Notes: generated by a model not told the origin, from the sequence alone. 64,000 bases of DNA from Glandiceps talaboti (GCF_964340395.1 NC_135555.1:26720725-26784724); one strand, 5' to 3'; positions 24,601-39,900 are shown, counted from the first letter of the stretch. Numbers and translations are program-made.

Positions 24601-27600
24601 AAATTTCAGACTAATCTACACACCCCCAAGAATGTTCCCACCAAATTTCAGACTAATCTACACACCCCCAAGAATGTTCCCACCAAATTTCAGACTAATC
24701 TACACACCCCAAAGAATGTTCCCACCAAATTTCAGACTAATCTACACACCCCCAAGAATGTTCCCACCAAATTTCAGACTAATCTACACACCCCCAAGAA
24801 TGTTCCCACCAAATTTCAGACTAATCTACACACCCCCAAGAATGTTCCCACCAAATTTCAGACTAATCTGGCCAGTAGTCTTGGAGTTCAAGTTTGTTTG
24901 GTTTTTTTTGTTTGGTTTTTTACCAAAAATGACATTTTTGAACCTAATCCCACAAATGTGAGGCAATTATTTTGTTTTGAACAATTCCCAACTAGATACC
25001 ACAAGTAATGTGCCCACCAAATACAAAGGCAATCAGTCTGCTAGTTTTTGAGTTTAGGTCATCCACACATTTCATCTCTTCGAAAGTGCAATGATTTTGT
25101 TATTAAGCCTGCTGATAAGGGCAAAGCAGTAATTGTTTAGAATAAAGATTTGTATGTAGCTGAGACAGAGAGACAACTTTTGAACACGGATTTTTACCAG
25201 GAATTGGAAGATGATACAACAGAAGACGTGCAATGCAACATTACGGATGTTTTTAATGCTTTTTATATCCGCTGCCGAATTACCTACAGAAGCACATAAC
25301 CTTATAGTCCGTCGACCAAGGACAGCCATGTTTTATTTACTACCTAAGATACATAAGGTAATATTCCTGGTAGGCCAATCGTCTCAGCTTGTAACTGCCC
25401 TACGGAACACATCGCGCGTTATTTAGATGCCCTTTTACGACCTATTGTGGCATCTCAGCCTACCTACATTAAAGATACGAATCATGCTCTTAAAGTACTT
25501 AATGGCTTCCAATTCCAACAAGGTAATACCTTTTTTCTATGGACGTTCAGTCCTTGTATACTTCCATACCACACATTGAAGGTTTAGTTGCTCTCAAACA
25601 CTACCTTAATTTAAGACCTGTACTTGACCCTCCTACCTACGTTCTATTGAGATTGGTTGAACTTGGTCTAAAGTGTAATTATTTTACCTTTAATGACACT
25701 CAGGTATTTTGTGCAGAAACAAGGTGTTGCTATGGAAAGTTGTCTTGGACCTAGTTATGCTTGCTTATTTATGTTTTATCAAGAACACCTTATTTTCAGT
25801 TCATAGCAAAGGATCTTACCTGGTCCATATAACGATTTTATTGATGATGGCCGTGGTGCAGCTTCACTCAAACTTGAGGAACTGATACAATTTAATGATT
25901 ACATTTGTAACCATCTGTAATCCTGCTAGTCAGTATACTTATAATATTTCTGAACTAACTATAAATTTCCTTGACATTTCCCTTAGGATTGATGGTGATG
26001 ATATATATCTACATCTATTTATACTAAACCTACTGATTCACATTCATATTTGCAGTATGGTTCATCATGCCGCACCATTCACTTCCTCCTTCGTAAAATT
26101 GGACACATCAGGAAATACCTCTCTCAGGATTCTTGTGCCACCCTCATCAATGCTGTCATATCATTGAAGCTGGACTATTGTAATTCCTTACTATATGGTC
26201 TGCCTGACGTTCACTTACAGCGCTTACAACGTGCCCAAAATACGGCAGCTAGGATTATTACGCGCACCAGGAAATTCGAACACATAACCCCTATTCTAAA
26301 ACAACTTCATTGGCTTCCAGTATCTCATCGTATTGTTTTCAAACTTCTGCTCTTCACTTACAAAGCCCTAAATGGAATCTCTCCACAATATGACAAGAAC
26401 ATAATTACACCTCGTTCTTCATTACGCACTCTTTGTTCATCGGTTAAATGCCTTCTGCATACACCCAAATGGAATCTGGTTTCCTATGGTCACCGCTCCT
26501 TCTCTTCAGCAGCTCCTGAACTTTGGAACTCTCTACCCCTGGACATTAAAACCTCTCCCAATGTTAACATTTTCAAAAGACGCTTGAAAACCCACATATT
26601 TCAGAGAGCTTTTTCATCTCCTTTCTAACTCTAAGCGCCACTGAACATTGTTTTCTTTGGATATTTGGCGCTATATAAATTTATTAGATAGATAGATAGA
26701 TAGATAGAATAAAAGTAAAGATTCTATTCCCAATTCACAATTACTTCGTCTACGTCGTATTTGTAGTAGTGATTTGGATTTCAGGGAAAGGTCTCCTGAA
26801 TTTTGCACGTACTTCCACCAACATGGTTATCCTATGTCTGTTACCAATGCGGCTTAAAGTATCATCTTTGTCTAGGGAAGCTTGTATCAAATCACATGAT
26901 CAGAAGAATAACAACAATCGTCCCATATTGGCTCTTACACACCATCCCTTTTTCACTAGAGTTAAGAACATTATATACAAGCATTTTAATATCTTACGTT
27001 CTAATAGGATAACATATTCATTATTTCCTGAAGCACCTTTTAACAGCTTGGTGTCGAGATACCAATCTTAGAGATATATTGGTCCATACAGAACAAGTCA
27101 TTGAGAATGACATAGTTCCCGCTTTGATTGGGCTGTTACGAGTAGATTTACTTGTATTAGTACTAACGTAGTGTATTGCATTACATGCCAGAAATGTGTT
27201 TTTTTGTATATAGGTTCGACTGTACGTCATCTTGGTGATCGTTTCATGTAACATCTCCGTCTGACCTGACAAAAGAATCATAACTATCCCGTATCTATGC
27301 ACTTTATTACTAACGAGCACAATGTATCAGATATGTCTATTTCAGAAATTTGTAAGGTTTCTGGCAATGAGGATCGATTGAGGTTGAAGGAGGAGGAAAC
27401 CATTTTCCATCTCGGAATGCTAGAACCCCATGGAATTAATAGATTATTTACATCATTCCCTAATATCTGACTACACTTATTCTATCTTTTAGGTGTGTTC
27501 TACTTCTACTTCTACTTCTATACTGTGTAAACATCCTAAAAGGATTATCATCACACAGGCGTAACGCTGGCGGCATCCTTTAGATCTCACCCGTGTTCAG

Positions 27601-30600
27601 GTGAGAATGATCTGGAGATGGCAGATTTGAAACTGTCTATTCTCTTTGCTTGTTGAATGGATAATGGTAAGAGATTCCATTCTGGAATTGTCCTAGGAAT
27701 AAGTGAATATAACAGTTTTTCTTAGCGATGATCAATATGAAAGAAGAACCAGGTACACTTCCCCTAGCTGAACGTGATGATGATTCAGGTAGTTTTAAAT
27801 TATCATCTTGAAAAGCAATTAGATCATAGGGTTCTTTTAGGTGTGTTTGAATTTTAGATCTTTTTGAGCATAATTTAAAAGAACTAGTAGTATCATTCTT
27901 TTCCATAACATTTAGATATATAGTCAGGTGGTGGCCTACTATCTTGCCTTGATATCCTTGATAAAGAAGAATGATTTGAAACGTTTGATTGCATTTATTG
28001 ATTGGGACTGTATCACTTGTTCCTTATGCACTTCTTTCTACATACATCCACACATGTACGTACGTACGTACGTACGTACGTACGTACGAATGTACATACA
28101 TACATACATACATACATACATACACACACACACATACGTACATACACACACGTACATACACACACCATACATACATACACACACATACATGTACATACGT
28201 ACGTACGTATGTATACACACACACATACATACATAGATACATAGATACATACATACATACATACATACATACACATCTGGCATGTTACTGTCAGACTTTT
28301 CGGAAATGAAGTAATCTACAAAATGTACTTCTACTAGAAAATACATCATAATTCTTTTAAGAGTAGAAAATACATTGTCAATTACTTACTTTAATACTAT
28401 TTTTGTAATGATAGATGTCATGCCCTTTCCGTGTTTTCTTTGTCTTACTAAACAGTACAAGTTCTTCAAACAGGAATATATGACGCAGGTACTTCTTTCT
28501 CCCATGATACACCAAGAATTCATCTTGTCTTAACAACTGACCCTGCTCTTTGACATTCACCTATAAACAGGGACAGCCAACAGAGGAGGCATCACTTAAC
28601 TGTTATAGCAACATTAATCATATAGTCAAACATATAGTGATAGCTCAATTGACAAATACATGTCAGCCCCAAAAAAATGGTGTGATTGCTTGATTGTGGT
28701 AAGAAGGATTGAGACAAAGACATACAAGGTAATTAGTGTCAATAACTTGTCAAAGCATAAATAAAACAGGAGCCTGGATCCCATGACTCTGTTTACTAAT
28801 TATGATGTGACCCAAGTTCTTGGAACCTTGTGTTAGTAATATTCATTCATATTTATAGTGTAAGCTTTACCATTGTGCATATACTAATGACAAAAGTATT
28901 TCACTTCATGTATGAGTGGGCAATGTTCATGATGACCTCTTGACCTTTTGCCTTCCCATCATGTTGTAGGTATTAGTGATTTCATGTCTTCAGAAAAACT
29001 ATTTCATTTGTGTAGTAATCCAAAGCATCCAGACTTTTGATGTATGCCCAAATGAAAGATTACATGATATCATGTTTGATAAGTTTGGAAAGAAACCATT
29101 TTGAGACATTGAACCATCTGTGATTGAACACAGTGTCATAGTCGCCTGTATTTATCATTGTGTTATAGATGTATTTCCAGTTTTGATGAACTTGTAACTT
29201 TGTATTCTAGTATTTTATTGTAAGGTTGTTATTCTCTTGACCTTTTACCTTCCCATCATGTTGTAGATTGTGTTGTTGTTGTGTGAGAGCCCATGTGTGT
29301 GCAGTGATAACACGAGGTGCAAACTGGTCGAACGGTTGGGGACACAAAACACCTCTGGGACCCCAATTGGCAACCGACTGCCACAATTACATTGAGTACG
29401 ACTGTTACTGTTACATTGTAAGTTACACAGATACAAACAAACTGATACAAGCCTTCAGTCAAAGACATAATCCCCAACTGGTGTGTTATATGACAGATAT
29501 TGTCCAAATTTGAATGGTTTCTCTAGATACAAAACTACATAATTTATTGACCAATTCACTATTTGATCTTGAAAATGGAGATCAAATTCAAAGGTCATGA
29601 TATGAAAAGAAAGCTGACCTTTGGGTTATAGACATTTAAATGGAATCTTTCTTTATCAATTTCTTGAGTTAACTTAGAAAGGTCAAAGGCCAATGTCTCA
29701 TTAAAAACTCATTATTTGATAAAAAAACAAATATGATGGTACTTGGCACTTGAATGGTGTCCACATCTATCAAACATTTGGAGATAACAGGCAAAATGTT
29801 TTGTGTTTTTTAAATCACAAACATGGCTGCCATTTTGCTATTCAGGTCAAGGTCACAAAATTAAGTGACATATATTTACATGTGCATCAGGTACTGATGG
29901 CTATGTGACCTTGAAGACTTTCAAGGTCAAAGGTCAAATTAAGGTCTTAAAAGAAAGCTCATATTTGATGATATGGGTGTAGGCACTTGAATGGAGTCAC
30001 TACATATTATACCTCCACAGTTATGATGCATATTGTGAAAGTTAACAACAAATATGGCCACCATTCAGTTAGAAAACAAAGTGATGTGCATGTTTCCCAT
30101 AGTATGTTACCTTTGTACCAGGTTTATTTGAAATAAGTTGGTGCATGCCTTGTTGTTTTTATCATATTTTCACTTTGCATGAAGTCCTTATTTGACTCAC
30201 TGGAGTGTTTTTGTAGCTTGTATATATTATGTTGATTGTTCAACAGTAGGTAGATATCTGTTTAACTGTTCCATATATCAAACATCAAAGTGGAAAAAAA
30301 GCATTCCTGCCAAAAATTATTCAAAGATATTTAATCTCAGAAGACACTTACATCACAATCTTTGAGTGAATCCATTGCAAGTAAGTCGTTACCATGACGC
30401 AACTGAAACTTGACAATCCTCTCTGCTTCCTAGATAATAAAAGAGTAGACAAAACATATATAAATATAATTTGGCTTACATTTTATTCTTTGATAGATAA
30501 TTGTGCAATGATTCTACGTTCTCATTTAGGCATTTCAGATGACATTTGATAGGGCATTTCAGATGACATTTGATAGGGCATTTCAGATGACATTTGATAG

Positions 30601-33600
30601 GGCATTTCAGATGACACTTGATAGGGCATTTCAGATGACACTTGATAGGGCATTTCAGATGACACTTGGTAGGGCATTTCAGATGACACTTGATAGGGCA
30701 TTTCAGATGACACTTGATAGGGCATTTCAGATGACACTTGGTAGGGCATTTCAGATGACACTTGATAGGACATTTCAGATGACATTTGATAGGGCATTTC
30801 AGATGACATTTGATAGGGCATTTCAGATGACATTTGAAAGGACATTTCAGATGACATTTGATAGAGCATTTCAGATGACATTTGATAGAGCATTTCAGAT
30901 GACACTTGATAGGACATTTCAGATGACATTTGATAGGGCATTTCAGATGACATTTGATAGGGCATTTCAGATGACATTTGATAGGACATTTCAGATGACA
31001 TTTGATAGAGCATTTCAGATGACACTTGATAGGGCATTTCAGATGACACTTGATAGAGCATTTCAGATGACACTTGATAGGGCATTTCAGATGACATTTG
31101 ATAGGGCATTTCAGATGACACTTGATAGGACATTTCAGATGACATTTGATAGGGCATTTCAGATGACACGTGATAGGACATTTCAGATGACACTTGATAG
31201 GGCATTTCAGATGACATTTGATAGGGCATTTCAGATGACATATGATAGGGCATTTCAGATGACATTTGATAGGGCATTTCAGATGACATTTGATAGGGCA
31301 TTTCAGATGACACGTGATAGGGCATTTCAGATGACACTTGATAGAGCATTTCAGATGACACTTGATAGGACATTTCAGATGACATTTGATAGAGCATTTC
31401 AGATGACATTTGATAGGGCATTTCAGATGACATTTGATAGGGCATTTCAGATGACACTTGATAGGGCATTTCAGATGACACTTGATAGAGCATTTCAGAT
31501 GACACTTGATAGGGCATTTCAGATGACACTTGATAGGACATTTCAGATGACATATGATAGGGCATTTCAGATGACATTTGATAGGACATTTCAGATGACA
31601 TATGATAGGGCATTTCAGATGACATTTGATAGGGCATTTCAGATGACATATGATAGGGCATTTCAGATGACATTTGATAGGGCATTTCAGATGACATATG
31701 ATAGGGCATTTCAGATGACATTTGATAGGACATTTCAGATGACATATGATAGGGCATTTCAGATGACATTTGATAGGGCATTTCAGATGACATATGATAG
31801 GGCATTTCAGATGACATTTGATAGGGCATTTCAGATGACATATGATAGGGCATTTCAGATGACACTTGATAGGACATTTCAGATGACATTTGATGGGACA
31901 TTTCAGATGACATTTGATAGGGCATTTCAGATGACACTTGGTAGGGCATTTCAGATGACATTTGATAGGGCATTTCAGATGACATTTGATAGGGCATTTC
32001 AGATGACACTTGATGGGGCATTTCAGATGACATTTGACAGGGCATTTCAGATGACATTTGATAGGGCATTTCAGATGACACTTGATGGGGCATTTCAGAT
32101 GACACTTGATAGGGCATTTCAGATGACACTTGATGGGGCATTTCAGATGACATTTGATAGGGCATTTCAGATGACACTTGATAGAGCATTTCAGATGACA
32201 TTTGATAGGGCATTTCAGATGACATTTGATAGGGCATTTCAGATGACATTTGATAGGGCATTTCAGATGACACTTGATGGGGCATTTCAGATGACATTTG
32301 ATAGGACATTTCAGATGACATTTGATAGAGCATTTCAGATGACATTTGATAGGGCATTTCAGATGACACTTGATAGAGCATTTCAGATGCCACTTGATAG
32401 GGCATTTCAGATGACATTTGATAGGGCATTTCAGATGACATTTGATAGGGCATTTCAGATGACATTTGATAGGGCATTTCAGATGACATTTGAGAGCATT
32501 TCAGATGACATTTGATAGAGCATTTCAGATGACATTTGATAGGGCATTTCAGATGACATTTGATAGAGCATTTCAGATGACATTTGATAGGGCATTTCAG
32601 ATGACATTTGATAGGGCATTTCAGATGACATTTGATAGAGCATTTCAGATGACATTTGATAGGGCATTTCAGATGACATTTGATAGAGCATTTCAGATGA
32701 CACTTGATGGGGCATTTCAGATGACATTTGATAGGGCATTTCAGATGACATTTGATAGGGCATTTCAGATGACATTTGATAGGGCATTTCAGATGACATT
32801 TGATAGGGCATTTCAGATGACATTTGATAGAGCATTTCAGATGACATTTGATAGGGCATTTCAGATGACATTTGATAGGGCATTTCAGATGACACTTGAT
32901 GGGGCATTTCAGATGACATTTGATAGGGCATTTCAGATGACATTTGATAGGGCATTTCAGATGACATTTGATAGAGCATTTCAGATGACACTTGATGGGG
33001 CATTTCAGATGACACTTGATAGGACATTTCAGATGACATTTGATAGGGCATTTCAGATGACACTTGATGGGGCATTTCAGATGACATTTGATAGGGCATT
33101 TCAGATGACATTTGATAGGGCATTTCAGATGACATTTGATAGGGCATTTCAGATGACATTTGATAGGGCATTTCAGATGACATTTGATAGGGCATTTCAG
33201 ATGACATTTGATGGGGCATTTCAGATGACACTTGATGGGGCATTTCAGATGACATTTGATAGGGCATTTCAGATGACATTTGATAGGGCATTTCAGATGA
33301 CACTTGATAGGGCATTTCAGATGACACTTGATGGGGCATTTCAGATGACATTTGATGGGGCATTTCAGATGACATTTGATAGGGCATTTCAGATGACATT
33401 TGATAGGGCATTTCAGATGACATTTGATAGGGCATTTCAGATGACACTTGATAGGGCATTTCAGATGACATTTGATAGGGTATTTCAGATGACATTTGAT
33501 AGGGCATTTCAGATGACATTTGATGGGGCATTTCAGATGACATTTGATAGGACATTTCAGATGACATTTGATAGGGCATTTCAGATGACATTTGATAGGG

Positions 33601-36600
33601 CATTTCAGATGACATTTGATAGGGCATTTCAGATGACATTTGATAGGGCATTTCAGATGACATTTGATAGGGCATTTCAGATGACATTTGATAGGGCATT
33701 TCAGATGACATTTGATAGGGCATTTCAGATGACATTTGATAGGGCATTTCAGATGACATTTGATAGGGCATTTCAGATGACATTTGATAGGGCATTTCAG
33801 ATGCCACTTGATGGGGCATTTCAGATGACATTTGATAGGGCATTTCAGATGACATTTGATAGGGCATTTCAGATGACACTTGATAGGGCATTTCAGATGA
33901 CATTTGATAGGGCATTTCAGATGACACTTGATAGGGCATTTCAGATGACACTTGATAGGGCATTTCAGATGACACTTGATAGGGCATTTCAGATGACATT
34001 TGATAGGACATTTCAGATGACATTTGATAGAGCATTTCAGATGACATTTGATAGGGCATTTCAGATGACATTTGATAGGGCATTTCAGATGACATTTGAT
34101 AGGGCATTTCAGATGACATTTGATAGAGCATTTCAGATGACACTTGATAGGGCATTTCAGATGACATTTGATAGGGCATTTCAGATGACATTTGATAGGG
34201 CATTTCAGATGACATTTGATAGGGCATTTCAGATGACATTTGATAGGGCATTTCAGATGACATTTGATAGGGCATTTCAGATGCCACTTGATGGGGCATT
34301 TCAGATGACATTTGATAGGGCATTTCAGATGACATTTGATAGGACATTTCAGATGACATTTGATAGAGCATTTCAGATGACATTTGATAGGGCATTTCAG
34401 ATGACATTTGATAGGGCATTTCAGATGACATTTGATAGGGCATTTCAGATGACATTTGATAGAGCATTTCAGATGACACTTGATAGGGCATTTCAGATGA
34501 CATTTGATAGGGCATTTCAGATGACATTTGATAGGGCATTTCAGATGACATTTGATAGGGCATTTCAGATGACATTTGATAGGGCATTTCAGATGACATT
34601 TGATAGGGCATTTCAGATGCCACTTGATGGGGCATTTCAGATGACATTTGATAGGGCATTTCAGATGACATTTGATAGGGCATTTCAGATGACACTTGAT
34701 AGGGCATTTCAGATGACATTTGATAGGGCATTTCAGATGACACTTGATAGGGCATTTCAGATGACACTTGATAGGGCATTTCAGATGACACTTGATAGGG
34801 CATTTCAGATGACATTTGATAGGACATTTCAGATGACATTTGATAGAGCATTTCAGATGACATTTGATAGGGCATTTCAGATGACATTTGATAGGGCATT
34901 TCAGATGACATTTGATAGGGCATTTCAGATGACATTTGATAGGGCATTTCAGATGCCACTTGATGGGGCATTTCAGATGACACTTGATAGGGCATTTCAG
35001 ATGACACTTGATAGGGCATTTCAGATGACATTTGATAGGACATTTCAGATGACATTTGATAGAGCATTTCAGATGACATTTGATAGGGCATTTCAGATGA
35101 CATTTGATAGGGCATTTCAGATGACATTTGATAGGGCATTTCAGATGACATTTGATAGGGCATTTCAGATGCCACTTGATGGGGCATTTCAGATGCCACT
35201 TGATGGGGCATTTCAGATGCCACTTGATAGGACATTTCAGATATCTCCTGATGCAACATTTCCGTATAAAACTAGTCTATTCTGTCAATACCTTATTACT
35301 GAGAATTCTGTAACTTTAATTTTCTCTTCACTTTTATTACTATCATATCTACAAAAAAATCTGGTTGCTAAAACTTCACATGTGAGCAGATAATGGTGAA
35401 ATAATTTAGAGACATATGAAGACTAAAATGAAATAATTTGAATAAGTCAGTTGGTGATATTTACCTGAAGTTCTTGTAAATCAGGTTCATCTTCTGGACA
35501 CTCTTTGATTAAGTCTTGAAGCAGTAGTGCATATTTACCCATTCTCTGTGTAGGCTTTAGTAAGTAGCTGGCTAGGTCCATCTTGTCTTGTAGTTCATTC
35601 TGTTTACTTTTAAAGAAATGACCATGTTCTGACAGCAAGGAGTCTGATTTGGGTTTGTTTTTGTTGTATAAAGCATACAGATCCCATGTTCCTTTCTGTA
35701 ATGGTATTTAAGTTAGTCAGAGAGATACAAATGCATACTATGTTCAGACTACAAGTGTGAGTTTCACTCTGAGGTGACACAAAGTAGTATAAAAGCACAA
35801 ATGTTGTTGTAACATAACTGTTGACAGTACACTTTAATTTTCTGTAATGATTATATGGTCTTGTTGCTAGACACATTTGCATACATTACTTTGAAGATTT
35901 ATTCCCATGCCTACCCATCCATGGTGTTATATCTGTGACATACACCATCATTTAATGTTACTATGGGCATGGTCTTCTTGCTAGGCATACAATTTTGCGA
36001 TACTCATTCATTTACCTTCCCGTTACCGGTGTTATTTGGCATTATATCATAATATGTCATTGTTTACCTGTTGCTATGGGTGTGGTCTTGTTGCTAGGGG
36101 CATTTACATATGCTGAAATAATGTTTATTCAACTGCCTACCCATCCCTGTTGTTATAATTGTAAAAGAAGCTATCATTTGACTGTTGCTAAGGGTGTGGT
36201 TGCTAGGGCCATTACATAAGTATGACACACTCACAATTTGCAGACTAACAGTGACACTTTCAGAATCATAACCAAATTTCAACCCCAGTAGCTTAAGCAG
36301 TAAAGCTCAATACCAAAATCACTTGCATCATAGACAGGCATTTTACCTTGAACCAACCTGGGTTCAGTGTTAAAGTTAGGGAGACAATATTTCCAAGCAA
36401 CCTCAAGTAGAGATTAATTTCAGTGTTATTTACACACACTTGTTACATTATCTTAATTACCCCATAACATTTTTAATGGTTTAATCAGATCAATAAAACA
36501 AATAATCCTAAATATTCCTACAGACATTTAACCAAAATAGTCATGGTTTTTTTTTTAGCCCTAATTTGCAAATCATTAGTGGGTTTATCATGTAATCAAT

Positions 36601-36876
36601 ATCACTTGATCTGTACATCCCCAAATACATCCCTATACAATTTCAGCCAAATCAACCAAGTACTTTTGGAATTATAGACTTTTGACCACAAAACATATTT
36701 TTAGCCCTAATTTGCATATCACTGATGGGATCATCGTGTCATGGACAATTCTTTAAACTTATCATCCCTAAGAACATTCCCACTAAATTTCAGGCCAATC
36801 TGCCCAGTAGTTTGGGAGTTTTAAGGTTGTTTTTTTTACCAAAAATCACATTATTTTACCCAAATCACAAACCGTG

Positions 36877-36941
<65 letters not shown>

Positions 36942-39900
36942 CGGGCGATCCCTATAGCAGTACTGAACCTCACTTCAGTTGTGCTAAAAAACCACATGAC
37001 ATGATGACTCATTTCAATTTGACAGTTTGGACTGGTACAAATTGTTGATGCATGCCACATACGGATGAAATGGGCGAGACTTGGTTATGATTTGCTCCAT
37101 GATTGGATGATACATTCATTTGTTACAATTCCCGGCCCCATCTGACTAGAGCATCTGATATTGCTTTGTGTTCTATTCACCCAACATTAGCAACTTCACT
37201 GACATCTCTTGATCTGACTTTACAAGATACTGTAATATACTAATAAGTCCCAGAAAGACAGTCAATCAATCAGTGCAATGTAGCTTTCAGTCGTGACAAC
37301 CATGTGAAGTTGCGTGTTTATTTCGATCGTCATTGCAGTACCGGGCATATAACGACATGTTTGGTATTCGTGACAACCACGTGATATTGCGTGTTTATTT
37401 CGATCGTCATTGCAGTACCGGGCATATAACGACATGTTTGGTATTCATGACAACCACGTGATATTGCGTGTTCATTTCGATCGTCATTGCAGTACCGATC
37501 ATTTAACGACACATTTGGTATTTGTGACAACCACGTGATATTGCGTGTTCATTTTGATCGTCATTGCAGTACCGGGCATATAACGACACATTTGGTATTT
37601 GTGACAACCACATGATATTGCGTGTTCATTTCGATCGTCATTGCAGTACCGATCATTTAACGACACATTTGGTATTTGTGACAACCACGTGATATTGCGT
37701 GTTCATTTTGATCATCATTGCAGTACCGGGCATATAACGACATGTTTGGTATTCGTGACAACCACGTGATATTGCGTGTTCATTTTGCTCGTCATTGCAG
37801 TACCGGGCATATAACGACATGTTTGGTATTCGTGACAACCACGTGATATTGCGTGTTCATTTTGCTCGTCATTGCAGTACCGGGCATATAACGACACGTT
37901 TGGTATTCGTGACAACCACGTGATATTGCATGTTCATTTCGATCGTCATTGCAGTACCGGGCATATAACGACATGTTTGGTATTCATGACAACCACATGA
38001 TATTGCATGTTCATTTTGCTCGTCATTGCAGTACCGGGCATATAATGACACGTTTGGTATTCGTGACAACCACGTGATATTGAGTGTTCATTTTGCTCGT
38101 CATTGCAGTACCGGGCATATAACGACACGTTTGGTATTCGTGACAACCACGTGATAATGAGTGTTCATTTTGCTCGTCATTGCAGTACCGGGCATATAAC
38201 GACATGTTTGGTATTCGTGACAACCACGTGATATTGAGTGTTCATTTTGCTCGTCATTGCAGTACCGGGCATATAACGACATGTTTGGTATTCGTGACAA
38301 CCACGTGATATTGAGTGTTCATTTCGATTGTCATTGCAGTACCGGGCATATAACGACATGTTTGGTATTCGTGACAACCACGTGATATTGCGTGTTCATT
38401 TTGCTCGTCATTGCAGTACCGGGCATATAACGACATGTTTGGTATTCGTGACAACCACATGATATTGCATGTTCATTTTGCTCGTCATTGCAGTACCGGG
38501 CATATAACGACATGTTTGGTATTCGTGACAACCACGTGATATTGCGTGTTCATTTTGCTCGTCATTGCAGTACCGGGCATATAACGACATGTTTGGTATT
38601 CGTGACAACCACGTGATATTGCGTTTTCATTTTGCTCGTCATTGCAGTACCGGGCATATAACGACATGTTTGGTATTCGTGACAACCACATGATATTGCA
38701 TGTTCATTTTGCTTGTCATTGCAGTACCGGGCATATAATGACACGTTTGGTATTCGTGACAACCACGTGATATTGAGTGTTCATTTTGCTCGTCATTGCA
38801 GTACCGGGCATATAACGACACGTTTGGTATTCATAAACATGGTCATATAAATACATATATTGGTTGGTACATGTATGTACAGATAAATGTTTTGAATTTA
38901 ATTTAGTCAGGATGGTTCTAAATTGCAGAGACATGATGAGTAATACATTGTAGAAATGACTTGATTTGCATAACTTCTGGACCATGGGTAGGACTGTCTG
39001 GAGTAGAATTGATTTTGAAATGCCATTTCATAGGATTGACTTGCAACGGCAACCATTCTTTTACGTTTAAAATAAGTAAATATATTTTAATATATGATAC
39101 TTGTACAGTCCTAGCCAAACGAGATCACCAACATTGTTAACACAGATTCATAACTCTTTGATATGAGATACATATAATAATCTCAATATTAAAATCTTAC
39201 CCATGCCATGTGGCTCATGTATTACATCTTTGAACACAATCTAAGCGTATGACATTGACAATCACATTGACATTGACATTGTTTGGTTGTCACAAAGTAG
39301 AAGGTGACAGTGTCCGTAAAAAATAATGTGGTCATAAAATACATTGAAAGAATTAACTGAAAGATGGCAATAAGGAACAGACAGCTTACCCATTTCAGAA
39401 AACACTGACTTAATAACATTGGCATGTTTTCACACTGCTCTAATTCATGTAGGAAGTATCTATTATGGAAATCATAGATCTTCTCTAGATTACCAAATAC
39501 CACTCCTCTCTGACCACGCAGTGATTGGGGAATGTCATCTCTCTCCATCTCTGGAAAATAATGCTGCAAGAAAGCAAAACAAAACAAATGTGATCAACTC
39601 TGATATGTAACAGATTTGTTGAAATTTTGATGCACCCCTAGTTTCTATGTGTGTAACTTTACACACTGGAATACTCAGCTGTTTTGGTAAATACGGAGAA
39701 AAACAGTTGTAAATCTAATACAAGTAAGCCAATGCTATGTTCATAGGTTAACAATCTTAGTCTAAATCTAATACAAGTAAGCCAATGCTATGTTCATAGG
39801 TTGACAATCTTAGTCTAAATCTAATACAAGTAAGCCAATGCTATGTTCATAGGTTAACAATCTTAGTCTAAATCTAATACAAGTAAGCCAATGCTATGTT

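Noticed and set aside
23285-25008. Frames up to 475 codons with [13 protein letters not shown]-type repeats
   Set aside because: 42-bp minisatellite derived from a non-coding Helitron-like core; several frames are open at once.
28002-28349. Overlapping His/Thr- or Tyr/Val-rich frames
   Set aside because: Translation of (AC)n, (ACAT)n and (ACGT)n microsatellites; same for 41623-42025, 16075-16386 and 585-812.
30522-35393. Open frames of 655-967 codons on both strands (Ser-Glu-Met-Pro-Tyr-Gln and Ala-Phe-Gln-Met-Thr repeats)
   Set aside because: They are fully explained by a 24-bp unit without stops in these frames; open on both strands, inside a GT-AG intron.
37291-38832. CRISPR-like regular repeat
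   Set aside because: No unique spacers between repeats, eukaryotic context, no cas genes; same for the other arrays.
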